DNA from: DASVVT01 sp036386415
GTDB lineage: Bacteria > Acidobacteriota > Blastocatellia > Pyrinomonadales > Pyrinomonadaceae
Direction of reading: 5' to 3'
DNA: 64,000 nucleotides
Assembly (NCBI GenBank): GCA_036386415.1
Contig: DASVVT010000007.1
Coordinates: 16,948-80,947, forward strand
Shown in pieces: positions 32,135 through 40,064 of the stretch. Both the position numbers and the translations under genes were made by a program. The notes under the pieces are model-generated. The model worked only from the letters and a program-made list of their open reading frames with translations. It was not told the DNA's origin and made no database searches. The number at the start of each line of letters is the position of its first letter. The stretch's first letter is position 1.

Positions 32135-34753
32135 ATGAGGCGTTGTCCAACGTGCAACAAGATAGACGGCGACGATTGCGTGCTCTGTACAGATGATCAG
32201 ACGCCGCTCGTCGAAGACACGCTTGCCACCAGCCTGCAACAAGCCCTCGGCGAAAAATACACCCTGACCAAGCTCATTGGCAAAGGCGCGATGGGCGCAG
32301 TATATCGCGCGCGCCATCGTGATCTGGACGACGTGGCGATCAAGGTCATGCTCGGGCCGACAGACAACGCGCAGCTTTCGGAACGCTTCCTGCGCGAGGC
32401 CAGAGCACTGCGTCGGCTTCGCCACCAACACGCCGTGACTGTCTACGACCTGGATCGCTCTGTGCCGGGCATCACCTACATGGTCATGGAGATGGTCGAG
32501 GGCGGAAGCCTGCGCCAGGACCTGCGCGAGCGTGGTCATCTGACGCTCGAAGAGACGATGGAAGTGGCCGAGGCCGTCTGCGGCGCGCTCGCTGCGGCGC
32601 ATGATCGCGGCATCGTCCATCGCGACCTGAAGCCCGACAACATTCTGGTCGCAGAGGAGGTGACGGTTTCGGGGCGCATCCTGCGTACGATCAAGATCGC
32701 GGATTTCGGCATCGTCAAGCTGCGCGGGGGGCTGCGCGACGGCGATACGGCCATGAAGCTGACGCAGGTCGGCACGCCCATCGGCACACCCTTCTATATG
32801 TCGCCCGAACAGTGGTTCGGCGAAGGCGGCGGCGTCAATGCGCTCGACGGGCGCACGGACATCTACGCGCTCGCGTGTACGCTCTACGAACTGCTTGCGG
32901 GGCGCACGCCGTTTACGGGAAAGACCAGTTCGGAATTGCGCCGCCAGCATCTTGAGATTGAGCCGCCGCCGCTCTCGGAGATCGCGCCGCACGTGCCCGT
33001 GCCCGTCAGTCGCGCCATCCTGCGCGCGCTCGAAAAAGACCGCGACGACCGCCCGCAAACTGCCACAGAATTTTTCGCAGAGCTGCGCCGCGCTTACAAC
33101 GAGAGCCGTCGCGCCTCCATGACGGGCTCGCTCGAAGATAGCCTGCCGCCGACAGAAGTAAAGCAGGTCGATGAAATGCTGCCCGCGCAGGTGAAGACGC
33201 CCCAAACGCACGATATGAAAGCAGTGCTGTTCGAAGCGGATACGGCGCGCTCCGAAGAAGCACGCCGAGCGGAAGAGGCGAGACGAGCGGAAGAAGCGAG
33301 ACAGGCAGAGGAAGCGCGCCGCGCCGAACAAGCGCGACGAGATGAAGAAGTCCGCCGCGCAGAAGAGGCACAACGCGCTGAACAGATGCGGCGCGCAGAA
33401 GAGGCGCGCCGCGCGGCGGAAGCGCAAAGCACCGGCGAGCAGAATCTTGAAGGCAGCATCATCGCCTATGATGCAGAAGTGACCCAGGTCAGAGAAAACC
33501 CGGGTCAGACGCAGCCCGATTTCACCGATTCGGAAATGACCATCGTGCCCGGGTCTCTGCGCCTGGATGATCCAGGCTGGACTAACCAGATCGGCACAGG
33601 CACGTTCGTCGCTGAGAAGCCTACGGCGCGGAGGAAGTCTAAAGTAGGCTGGATCGCCCTCGTCGCACTCCTGCTCGTCATGGCAGGCGGGGCGGTCGGC
33701 TTTGGAGTCTACCTCTATCGCCAGCGCGAGCAAGCGCGCGGCGAGGGCGAGCGGCTCGAAAACTCAACTCAGCCCAGGACCCTCGCGCCGCTCGCCAACA
33801 CTCCCATGGGGACGCTGCGCCTCAACGCTCCGGCGGGCGGCGAGGTCTTCATAGACGATGAGAAGGTCGGCGTCATAGGCGAGGGCGGAGACTTCGCCCT
33901 TCAAGCTCCGGCGGGAGTGCGCAATGTACGCATCATAGTTTCAGGTTACAGACCCTGGATCAAAGACGCTGGCGTCACGGCGAACCTGACGACCTCACTC
34001 AAGACAGACCTCAAGGGGACGCTCATCCCGTCGCGGCAAGCGACCGCTGAAGAGAGGCAGAAGCTGGCCGACGATTTCGTGCGCGCGAGGAATTTTTACG
34101 CGGCTGAGATCGAGCTGCGCGAGCTGCTGAAAGCGAGCCCGAATGATGCCGGTCTACATCTGAAACTGGCCGATGCGCTCAACCAGCAGAAGCGCTACGC
34201 GGAGGCGATTATTGAATACGAGCAGGCCGCGCGCCTCGATCAGAAGAATCTGGACACGCTTCTCTCGCTCGCTTCACTCTATGGTATCAAGGGGCGCGAT
34301 GCGGATGCAGAAGCGACGCTCCGGCGTGCCGTTCAGCTTGCGCCGCAGGATGCGGACGCGCACAACTCGCTCGCCTGGGTCTTACAGCGCAGCACGGACA
34401 AGCTGGACGAGGCGCTCGATGAGATCGACAAGGCTATCAAGATCAGGCGCGCCCCGGATTTCCTCGACACCAGGGCTTACGTCCTGCTTGCGCGCAACTC
34501 TCTGGATGAAGCGCTCAAGACTGAACAGCGCGCCTTCGCGCTAGACAAAACCCGTGACCCGATGTATCGCGCCGGAATCGCAGTGATCCTCTACCGCATG
34601 GGACGCACAGACGAAGCGGTATCAAGCTACAGGGAGATTCGCCAAGCCGCGCCGACCGCCGAGTGGGGTGACATCAAGCGTTTGGAGATGCTGCGCGGCT
34701 ACAGCCGCCCCGTCCTTGAGACTTTCGCCGCCCTGATCGCACAGACGAATTGA
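32135..34753 (+). CDS. Transmembrane Ser/Thr protein kinase with zinc ribbon, PEGA and TPR domains
   Basis: About 872 residues from the ATG at 32135. The frame is open to 32063, but family-like sequence starts at MRRCPTCNK. A zinc ribbon (CPTC...CVLC) leads into a Hanks-type kinase: GKGAMGAVYRA loop, K70, HRDLKPDN with D164, DFG with D190, and the activation-segment GTPFYMSPEQW. A low-complexity EEARRAE coiled segment follows. One TM helix (WIALVALLLVMAGGAVGFGVYLY) comes next. The extracytoplasmic part has a PEGA domain (GEVFIDDEKVG) and four or more TPRs. The kinase would face the cytosol and sense through PEGA/TPR. All catalytic residues are present. Confidence 0.92.
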   Translation: MRRCPTCNKIDGDDCVLCTDDQTPLVEDTLATSLQQALGEKYTLTKLIGKGAMGAVYRARHRDLDDVAIKVMLGPTDNAQLSERFLREARALRRLRHQHAVTVYDLDRSVPGITYMVMEMVEGGSLRQDLRERGHLTLEETMEVAEAVCGALAAAHDRGIVHRDLKPDNILVAEEVTVSGRILRTIKIADFGIVKLRGGLRDGDTAMKLTQVGTPIGTPFYMSPEQWFGEGGGVNALDGRTDIYALACTLYELLAGRTPFTGKTSSELRRQHLEIEPPPLSEIAPHVPVPVSRAILRALEKDRDDRPQTATEFFAELRRAYNESRRASMTGSLEDSLPPTEVKQVDEMLPAQVKTPQTHDMKAVLFEADTARSEEARRAEEARRAEEARQAEEARRAEQARRDEEVRRAEEAQRAEQMRRAEEARRAAEAQSTGEQNLEGSIIAYDAEVTQVRENPGQTQPDFTDSEMTIVPGSLRLDDPGWTNQIGTGTFVAEKPTARRKSKVGWIALVALLLVMAGGAVGFGVYLYRQREQARGEGERLENSTQPRTLAPLANTPMGTLRLNAPAGGEVFIDDEKVGVIGEGGDFALQAPAGVRNVRIIVSGYRPWIKDAGVTANLTTSLKTDLKGTLIPSRQATAEERQKLADDFVRARNFYAAEIELRELLKASPNDAGLHLKLADALNQQKRYAEAIIEYEQAARLDQKNLDTLLSLASLYGIKGRDADAEATLRRAVQLAPQDADAHNSLAWVLQRSTDKLDEALDEIDKAIKIRRAPDFLDTRAYVLLARNSLDEALKTEQRAFALDKTRDPMYRAGIAVILYRMGRTDEAVSSYREIRQAAPTAEWGDIKRLEMLRGYSRPVLETFAALIAQTN

Positions 34754-34757
34754 AAGG

Positions 34758-34900
34758 AAGTAGACAGTAGATAGTAGTCAGTAGCCAGTAGAAAAACGGA
34801 ATGTCCGTTGCATTGTCTATTATGATTTAAATGAGCAGTGTCCACCATAGCGCCGGATTTTCTTTTCTACTGGCTACCGACTACTGACTACTGACTACTG
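34758..34900. repeat. Heptamer inverted-repeat element, family A copy 7
   Basis: The arms are AGTAGAC/AGTAGTC words and their complements. The centre resembles the copy at 23341 (CTATTAYGRTTTA...TGA segment). It ends five bases before the cheW ATG. Confidence 0.85.
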
Positions 34901-34904
34901 TTTT

Positions 34905-35432
34905 ATGCTTCCAGACCTCTCGATCTTGCCGCGCACGCTCGGTTTAGCGGATGATGCCGTAGAGCAGGAGCGTGAGCGGCGCGAGCTGCTGATAGTGCGC
35001 GCGGGCGCGAGGCTGCTCGGCGTGTTTGCGGATGAAGCGGGCAGCGTGACAAAGTGGCTGGAGCCGACGCCGCTGCCACGCGCGCCCGTGGCTGTGCTCG
35101 GCGTGGTCAGCGTACGCGGCCTGATGTTGTCCGTGCTTGATCCGCTCCAGCTTCTCGGCGAGCCATCCGCGCAGGAGGGGTCGCCGCGCCCTGCTTTCAT
35201 CGTCGCGTTGCGCGGCGACGAGCAGCTTGCGCTCGCTGTTGATCACGCTCTGCGCATAGACGAAATCTTCGCCGACGAAATTGAGCCGCTCGCTCGCCGT
35301 AGCGCAGAGGGCGCGAGCGTCCTCTGCGGCGTCATTCAAAGTGGGGGTGAGCTGGTCGCCGTCCTCGACACCAAGGAGTTGTTCGCCGCCGCCATGCAGG
35401 GAGGGGAACGGCGACGACAACGACAGGGATGA
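34905..35432 (+). CDS. cheW: CheW-like coupling protein
   Basis: 175 residues, one CheW domain: RRELLIVRAGARLLGVFADEAGSV, then PLPRAPVAVLGVVSVRGLMLSVLDPLQLLG with the conserved NxRG-like turn here as SVRG, and GVIQSGGELVAVLDTKEL. It couples a receptor to CheA. No receptor gene is in the window. The ATG directly follows a repeat without a Shine-Dalgarno site. The stop TGA lies in a GGGATGA repeat word. It is first of cheW-HEAT-cheR-cheB. Confidence 0.85.
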   Translation: MLPDLSILPRTLGLADDAVEQERERRELLIVRAGARLLGVFADEAGSVTKWLEPTPLPRAPVAVLGVVSVRGLMLSVLDPLQLLGEPSAQEGSPRPAFIVALRGDEQLALAVDHALRIDEIFADEIEPLARRSAEGASVLCGVIQSGGELVAVLDTKELFAAAMQGGERRRQRQG

Positions 35433-35520
35433 GGGCGGAGGGATGAGGGATGAATGATTGAGCCAACCATTCGTTGATTCAAGCACTCAACCCCTTTCAT
35501 CCCTCATCCCTCATCCCTTA
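35425..35520. repeat. Heptamer inverted-repeat element with GAGGGAT words
   Basis: The left arm (about 35425-35455) is a series of GAGGG(C/A)/GAGGGAT units. The right arm (35496-35520) is CATCCCTCATCCCTCATCCC. The centre is about 40 bases. It spans the stop of cheW and the leader of the HEAT gene. Confidence 0.8.
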
Positions 35521-35524
35521 CATT

Positions 35525-37801
35525 ATGCCTTCTTCGCTTGAAGCGACGCTTGATCGTGTGGAGCGCCTTGCCTCTTCGGGCTCGGCGGCAGATGTGCGCC
35601 AACTTGTGCGCCTGCTCGGCAACGAAGACTGGCAAACGCGCCGTGCGGCTGCCGAAGCAATCTCTTCCGCAGTGCAGTCGCGCCCGCCGGATTCAGACAC
35701 TGAGACGCTCCTTGACGAGCTGATCGCGGCGGTCTCCGACCACCATCACGCCGGACGGCGCGCCGCCGCCGTGGTCGCGCTCGAAGGCATCGGAGCGCGC
35801 GCGCTGCCGCGCCTCTCGGCAGAACTGTTGAGCGCGCCTGCTTCTGCACGGATCGCGCTGGCGGGCGTGATCGGCAGCGTCGGGGGCATCGAAGCCGTCC
35901 GCTTGCTTGAACCGCTCGTCCTGGACGCAGACACCAACGTGGCGACCGCCACCATCGCCGCCCTCGGGCGCACGCGTCATACTGCGGCCACACAGATTCT
36001 TCTCAACTATCTGGATGCGGAGGACGATTGGCTGCGCTTCTCGGCGGTCGGCGCGCTCGGTGAGCTTGGCGATGAGCGCGCCATTGAGCGCATCGAGGGG
36101 TTGCTCGAAGAACCTATCATGCAGGAAGCGGCAGCCGCCGCGCTCGTTGAGGTCAGCACAGTTTCCGCCGCTCGTGCTCTCGCACGCCACCTGCGCGCAG
36201 CAGACGGCACGTTGCGCCCTGTGGTGCTCGCGGCGCTCGTCTCGCTCAGCAATGATGAACGCCCCGAGGTGCCGCGCGCCATCTCTGAAAAGCTGCGCGA
36301 GGTTGCGCAACGCGCGCTTCGTGAGACGGCGGACGATGCGACCTTTGGCGATATTCTGCGCATGACATCGACGGGCGACCCCGAAATCGCGCGTGTCGGC
36401 CTCACAGCTCTCGGCTGGATGGGAGCCGTTCGCGCCGTTCCCATTATCGGCAGCGCGCTGAGCGATCCGGCGCTCTCGAAGACGGCGCGTCGTGCGCTCG
36501 CTGATCTTTCTCAAGAGCCTCAGGCGCTCGGCGCGATGCTCGAGGTTGAATCGGTTCTCATCTCTCCGGCAGAAGTGGCGGCGGCGATCAGCAACACGCG
36601 AAGCCTCGTCGCCATTGAAGCGGCGGCGCGTTTGAGCACGGACGCCGCAGACGCGGAGACGCTGGAAGCGAGCATCACAGCACTCGTGGCGGGACGCCTG
36701 TGGCTGCGCGAGCAGCGCGCAGAGTTGCTTCACACCAGCGACGCAGCGAGATTAGGAGAGAGCCTGCGCAACCTGCTGCGTGTCGCACATAACCGTGCGC
36801 TGCTGGAGATCGCCGAAACATTGGGCGTGCTCGCAGCGGCTCTCGCGCCCGCCCTGCCCACAGCCATCGCAGAAGAATTGTCTCACTCTGTTGACGAAGA
36901 TCATATCCTGGCGCGACTGGCCTTTCTAGACAACGTCGATCCTCTGCGCGCAGCCGAAGAGGCAACCCGCGCGCAACGACACCGTAGCTCGCTGGTGCGC
37001 ATGTCCGCCATTGAAATCCTCAGTTGGCGCGCCGATTCAAGAGAGCCTTTCTCTCTCACGTCGCACCTGACGGACGAATCAGCCGGGGTGCGGCGCGCGG
37101 CGACACGCGCGATGCGGCGCGGCGCGCCCAGTGCCGAAGCCCGCCGCGCCCTTCTCGCGGCGGTCGCAGACGAGGACATCTGGGTGAGATCGGAGGCCAT
37201 CAGTACGCTCGGCGCTCTTTTCGGCTCGGACGCTCAGGTTCGCACGCAACTGCGCGAGCAACTGGACGCGCCGCATCCTCTGTGCCGTGTCGCCGCCGCC
37301 TTCGCGCTCTCTGCCCTGGCCGATGCGCGAGACTGGCGCTCGCTGGCCCAGATGGCGCGACGCGACGCGCAGGCCGAGGCGAGACGCGCGGCGGTGCTCG
37401 CCTTCGCGCACTGCGAGCAGCCGCGCACGTTGCTCTCCGTCATGCGCACAGCCATTCGCGACACGGCCTGGCCTGTCAGGCGCGCGGCAGTAGAAGTGCT
37501 GGCATCGAGCAAGGAGGCGAGCGCGCAGCGCCTTCTCCTTGAGATGGCCGGTGAGAAAGAAGAGGAGCCGGCGGTGCGCGGCGCGGCGCTTCGCGCGCTC
37601 GCAGACCACCACGCGCCGGAGACAATCGGGCTGGTCTGTCTGGCCCTCTCCCGGGGAGATGCCACGCTCACCGAAGACGCGTATGCGGCTCTTCTCACCT
37701 TGAAACCGTCGGGGCGCACGCGGGAGGAGATGCGCACGGTGAGCAAGACGTGCCCGCCGCGAGTCGCAGCAATCATCAATACAGTGACGACTGACGAGTA
37801 A
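35525..37801 (+). CDS. HEAT-repeat protein embedded in the che cluster
   Basis: About 758 residues from the ATG at 35525 (MPSSLEATLDRVERLASS). Almost the whole length is paired helices of HEAT/PBS-lyase type, for example GNEDWQTRRAAAEAIS, DAEDDWLRFSAVGALGELGDE and DTAWPVRRAAVEVLASS. Roughly 16-18 units are visible. No catalytic domain is seen. HEAT solenoids bind proteins, so a scaffold or adaptor for the chemosensory complex is likely, given its place between cheW and cheR. This is inference from context. Confidence 0.82.
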   Translation: MPSSLEATLDRVERLASSGSAADVRQLVRLLGNEDWQTRRAAAEAISSAVQSRPPDSDTETLLDELIAAVSDHHHAGRRAAAVVALEGIGARALPRLSAELLSAPASARIALAGVIGSVGGIEAVRLLEPLVLDADTNVATATIAALGRTRHTAATQILLNYLDAEDDWLRFSAVGALGELGDERAIERIEGLLEEPIMQEAAAAALVEVSTVSAARALARHLRAADGTLRPVVLAALVSLSNDERPEVPRAISEKLREVAQRALRETADDATFGDILRMTSTGDPEIARVGLTALGWMGAVRAVPIIGSALSDPALSKTARRALADLSQEPQALGAMLEVESVLISPAEVAAAISNTRSLVAIEAAARLSTDAADAETLEASITALVAGRLWLREQRAELLHTSDAARLGESLRNLLRVAHNRALLEIAETLGVLAAALAPALPTAIAEELSHSVDEDHILARLAFLDNVDPLRAAEEATRAQRHRSSLVRMSAIEILSWRADSREPFSLTSHLTDESAGVRRAATRAMRRGAPSAEARRALLAAVADEDIWVRSEAISTLGALFGSDAQVRTQLREQLDAPHPLCRVAAAFALSALADARDWRSLAQMARRDAQAEARRAAVLAFAHCEQPRTLLSVMRTAIRDTAWPVRRAAVEVLASSKEASAQRLLLEMAGEKEEEPAVRGAALRALADHHAPETIGLVCLALSRGDATLTEDAYAALLTLKPSGRTREEMRTVSKTCPPRVAAIINTVTTDE

Positions 37802-37803
37802 AA

Positions 37804-37870
37804 GCAGTTTTCAGTTTTCAGTTTTCAGAAAAGGGGCTATGCTCTGAAAACCGAAAACTATAAACTGATC
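37804..37870. repeat. Heptamer inverted-repeat element with CAGTTTT words
   Basis: Three CAGTTTT heptamers on the left (37805-37827) and the complementary CTGAAAACCGAAAACTATAA on the right. It is the shortest element of this architecture in the window. Confidence 0.75.
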
Positions 37871-37872
37871 TG

Positions 37873-38754
37873 ATGCCTTTAGCCTCTTTCAATTCCGGGC
37901 AATTGCCTTTTTCGCGCGATGGCGGACGTCCAGCGATGGACGAAACGACATTCTTGCGCCTGCGCGATCTGATTTATCAGGCTTCGGGACTCTACTTCGA
38001 TCAAAAGTTGCAGCCGATTCTCGAACGGCGTCTGCGCCCGCGCGTCGAGGCGCTGCACTTGGGCGGCTTCGAGCAATACTATCTATATCTTCAGTTCGAC
38101 CGCGAAAGGCGCGACGAGCTGCAACTGGCGCTCGACGCCGTCGCCGTCCACGAGACATATTTCTTTCGCGAGATGCGGGCGCTGCGCGCCTTCAGCGAAG
38201 AGATGCTTCAGGAGATCAGCGCACGCCATCGCGCCACCACGCGCACCCTACGCGTCTGGAGCGCAGGGTGCTCGACCGGCGAAGAAGCCTACACGCTCGC
38301 CATACTGATTCTCGAATCCGGCCTCTTCGACGGTTGGAAGATAGAGCTGTCGGCCAGTGATCTATCGCAACGCGTGATCGCGGAAGCGCGGATGGGACGT
38401 TATCGTGCACACTCCTTCCGCACGATTGACGAGGAGCGGCGCGCTCGCTATTTCACCTTGCAGCCGGACGGCTCCTGGCTCATCGACGAGCGCCTGCGCG
38501 TGATGGTCAACTTCGGCTGCTTCAATCTGGCCGACAGTCGCCGCTTTCACATCTATTCCGATCTGGACGTGGTCTTCTGCCGCAACGTGATGCTCTATTT
38601 CGACACGGCGGCGCGCCGCCGCACCGTCACAGGCTTTCATCAGCAGCTACGCGAAGGTGGTTATTTAATCCTGGGCGCTTCCGAATCGCTCGTCTCGCTC
38701 AACGCCCCCTTCCGCCTCGCGCATTTGCAGAATGATTTGGTTTATCAGAAGTAG
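37873..38754 (+). CDS. cheR: Chemotaxis protein methyltransferase CheR
   Basis: 293 residues. The N-terminal helical CheR domain (FLRLRDLIYQASGLYFDQKL) is followed by HETYFFRE and the SAM-binding motif VWSAGCSTGEEAYTLA. The catalytic-domain strand VVFCRNVMLYFD and the end GGYLILGASESL complete the fold. It methylates glutamates on chemoreceptors. An alternative start at MDETTFLRL (37936) is possible. Its stop TAG is the first word of a family A repeat. It is followed by cheB. Confidence 0.93.
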   Translation: MPLASFNSGQLPFSRDGGRPAMDETTFLRLRDLIYQASGLYFDQKLQPILERRLRPRVEALHLGGFEQYYLYLQFDRERRDELQLALDAVAVHETYFFREMRALRAFSEEMLQEISARHRATTRTLRVWSAGCSTGEEAYTLAILILESGLFDGWKIELSASDLSQRVIAEARMGRYRAHSFRTIDEERRARYFTLQPDGSWLIDERLRVMVNFGCFNLADSRRFHIYSDLDVVFCRNVMLYFDTAARRRTVTGFHQQLREGGYLILGASESLVSLNAPFRLAHLQNDLVYQK

Positions 38755-38890
38755 ACAGTAGACAGTAGTCAGTAGACAGTAGAAAAGAAAAGCGATAGAT
38801 ACTGGTTCTCCGAATGATACCGGACAACAAAGCGAACGTGTCCTGTTGTTCTACTGGCTACTGACTACTGACTACTGTCTACTGTCTACT
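38750..38890. repeat. Heptamer inverted-repeat element, family A copy 8
   Basis: The left arm starts at the cheR stop codon (AAGTAGACAGTAG). The right arm ends exactly at the cheB ATG (CTACTATG). The centre is about 60 bases. Confidence 0.87.
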
Positions 38891-39949
38891 ATGACTTTCC
38901 GTCTTCTCATCGCCGACGATTCGCCGCTCTACCGTTTGCGGCTGTCGCAGATATTTGCGGCCTCCGACCGTTTGCAGATCGTCGGGTTGGCGACGAACGG
39001 GCGCGAGGCCGTCCGCTTGATTAAGGAGCGTAGGGCGAACGTGCTCGTGCTCGATCTGGAGATGCCGGAGCTGGACGGCTTCAGCGTGTTGCGCTGGACG
39101 ATGAAGCACGCGCCGCTGCCCGTCGTGGTGTGCAGCGGCCTCGGCGAGCGCGAGAGCGTCTTTCAAGCGCTGGAAGCGGGCGCGGTGGACTTCATCACGA
39201 AGCCGGAGCTACGCCACGCCATACGCTCCGAAGAGTTTGCAGAGCACCTGCGCCTGCGCGTCGAGGCGGCGGCTGAAGCGCAAGCGCACACTATCGCGGA
39301 GCACGCCCCACAGGACGCACGCGCCTTCCTGGATGCGACGCGCCTCGCGCAGGTGACCGCGAAGCGGGCGAGGGCACGCATGGCCTGCATCGTCGGCTCT
39401 GCGGGAAGCCCTGCCGCCGTCACGCACATCATTTCGTGCCTGCGCCCGAACTTCCGCGCGCCCATCATCGTCGCCCTACACATGCCGCAGGGCTTCACAC
39501 GCTCCTTCAGCGAGCGTCTCTCGCGCACGACAAGCTTCACTGTGCGCGAGGCGCGCGACGGCGAAAGGGTGACGGCAGATCATATCTTCATCGCGCCGGG
39601 CGGGCATCACACCACGGTCGCAGCGGATGATGAGGACGCGCTGCGCTTTCGCATCTCTCCGGCGGATGGGCGCGATTTCTATGCGCCTTCTGCGAATCTC
39701 TTGCTCAGCAGCGTGGCACAGACGTGCGCCGCCCGCTCCCTCGGCGTGGTGCTTACGGGGATGGGCGACGACGGGCTTCGCGGCGCGCGCGCCATACGCG
39801 AAGCGGGCGGGCGCGTCATTGTCGAGTCGCGCGATTCAGCCGTCATCTGGGGTATGCCGCGCGCCGTCTCCGAAGCCGGACTGGCCGACGCCGAACTCAA
39901 TCCGGCAGCCATCGCCACCGCGCTCACGCTGCTCTGCGATAACACATGA
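38891..39949 (+). CDS. cheB: Chemotaxis response regulator methylesterase CheB
   Basis: About 352 residues from the ATG at 38891; the longer frame into 38846 is repeat sequence. The receiver domain has D9/D10 and the phospho-site D55 (LVLDLEMPELDG). The esterase domain keeps the Ser in VGSAGSPAAV (one residue shorter than the usual GxSxGG and with Ser for the second Gly). The His is in HMPQGFTRSFSERL and the Asp in TGMGDDGLRGA. The altered nucleophile loop deserves a check, but the triad looks complete. It has no ribosome site because the repeat abuts the start. Confidence 0.9.
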   Translation: MTFRLLIADDSPLYRLRLSQIFAASDRLQIVGLATNGREAVRLIKERRANVLVLDLEMPELDGFSVLRWTMKHAPLPVVVCSGLGERESVFQALEAGAVDFITKPELRHAIRSEEFAEHLRLRVEAAAEAQAHTIAEHAPQDARAFLDATRLAQVTAKRARARMACIVGSAGSPAAVTHIISCLRPNFRAPIIVALHMPQGFTRSFSERLSRTTSFTVREARDGERVTADHIFIAPGGHHTTVAADDEDALRFRISPADGRDFYAPSANLLLSSVAQTCAARSLGVVLTGMGDDGLRGARAIREAGGRVIVESRDSAVIWGMPRAVSEAGLADAELNPAAIATALTLLCDNT

Positions 39950-39951
39950 AG

Positions 39952-40026
39952 TCTCACGCCAGGACGCCAAGGCGCGAAGATAAGAAGCAACTCCTTTCTT
40001 CGCGTCTTGGCGTCCTGGCGTGAGGT
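39952..40026. repeat. Inverted repeat, family B' copy
   Basis: Arms of about 28 bases (TCTCACGCCAGGACGCCAAG and on; CTTCGCGTCTTGGCGTCCTG and on) are nearly perfect. It begins within a few bases of the cheB stop codon. Confidence 0.85.
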
Positions 40027-40064
40027 TCTTCTTCGCCATCGCCGGATGTTAAGATAGCTGACAG

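Noticed and set aside
32084..33733. Minus-strand 549-codon frame opposite the kinase
   Set aside because: The kinase motifs on the plus strand are complete; the antisense frame is His/Arg/Phe-rich without domains.
35693..36733. Minus-strand 346-codon frame opposite the HEAT gene
   Set aside because: Antisense of regular HEAT helices, rich in Arg and Cys.
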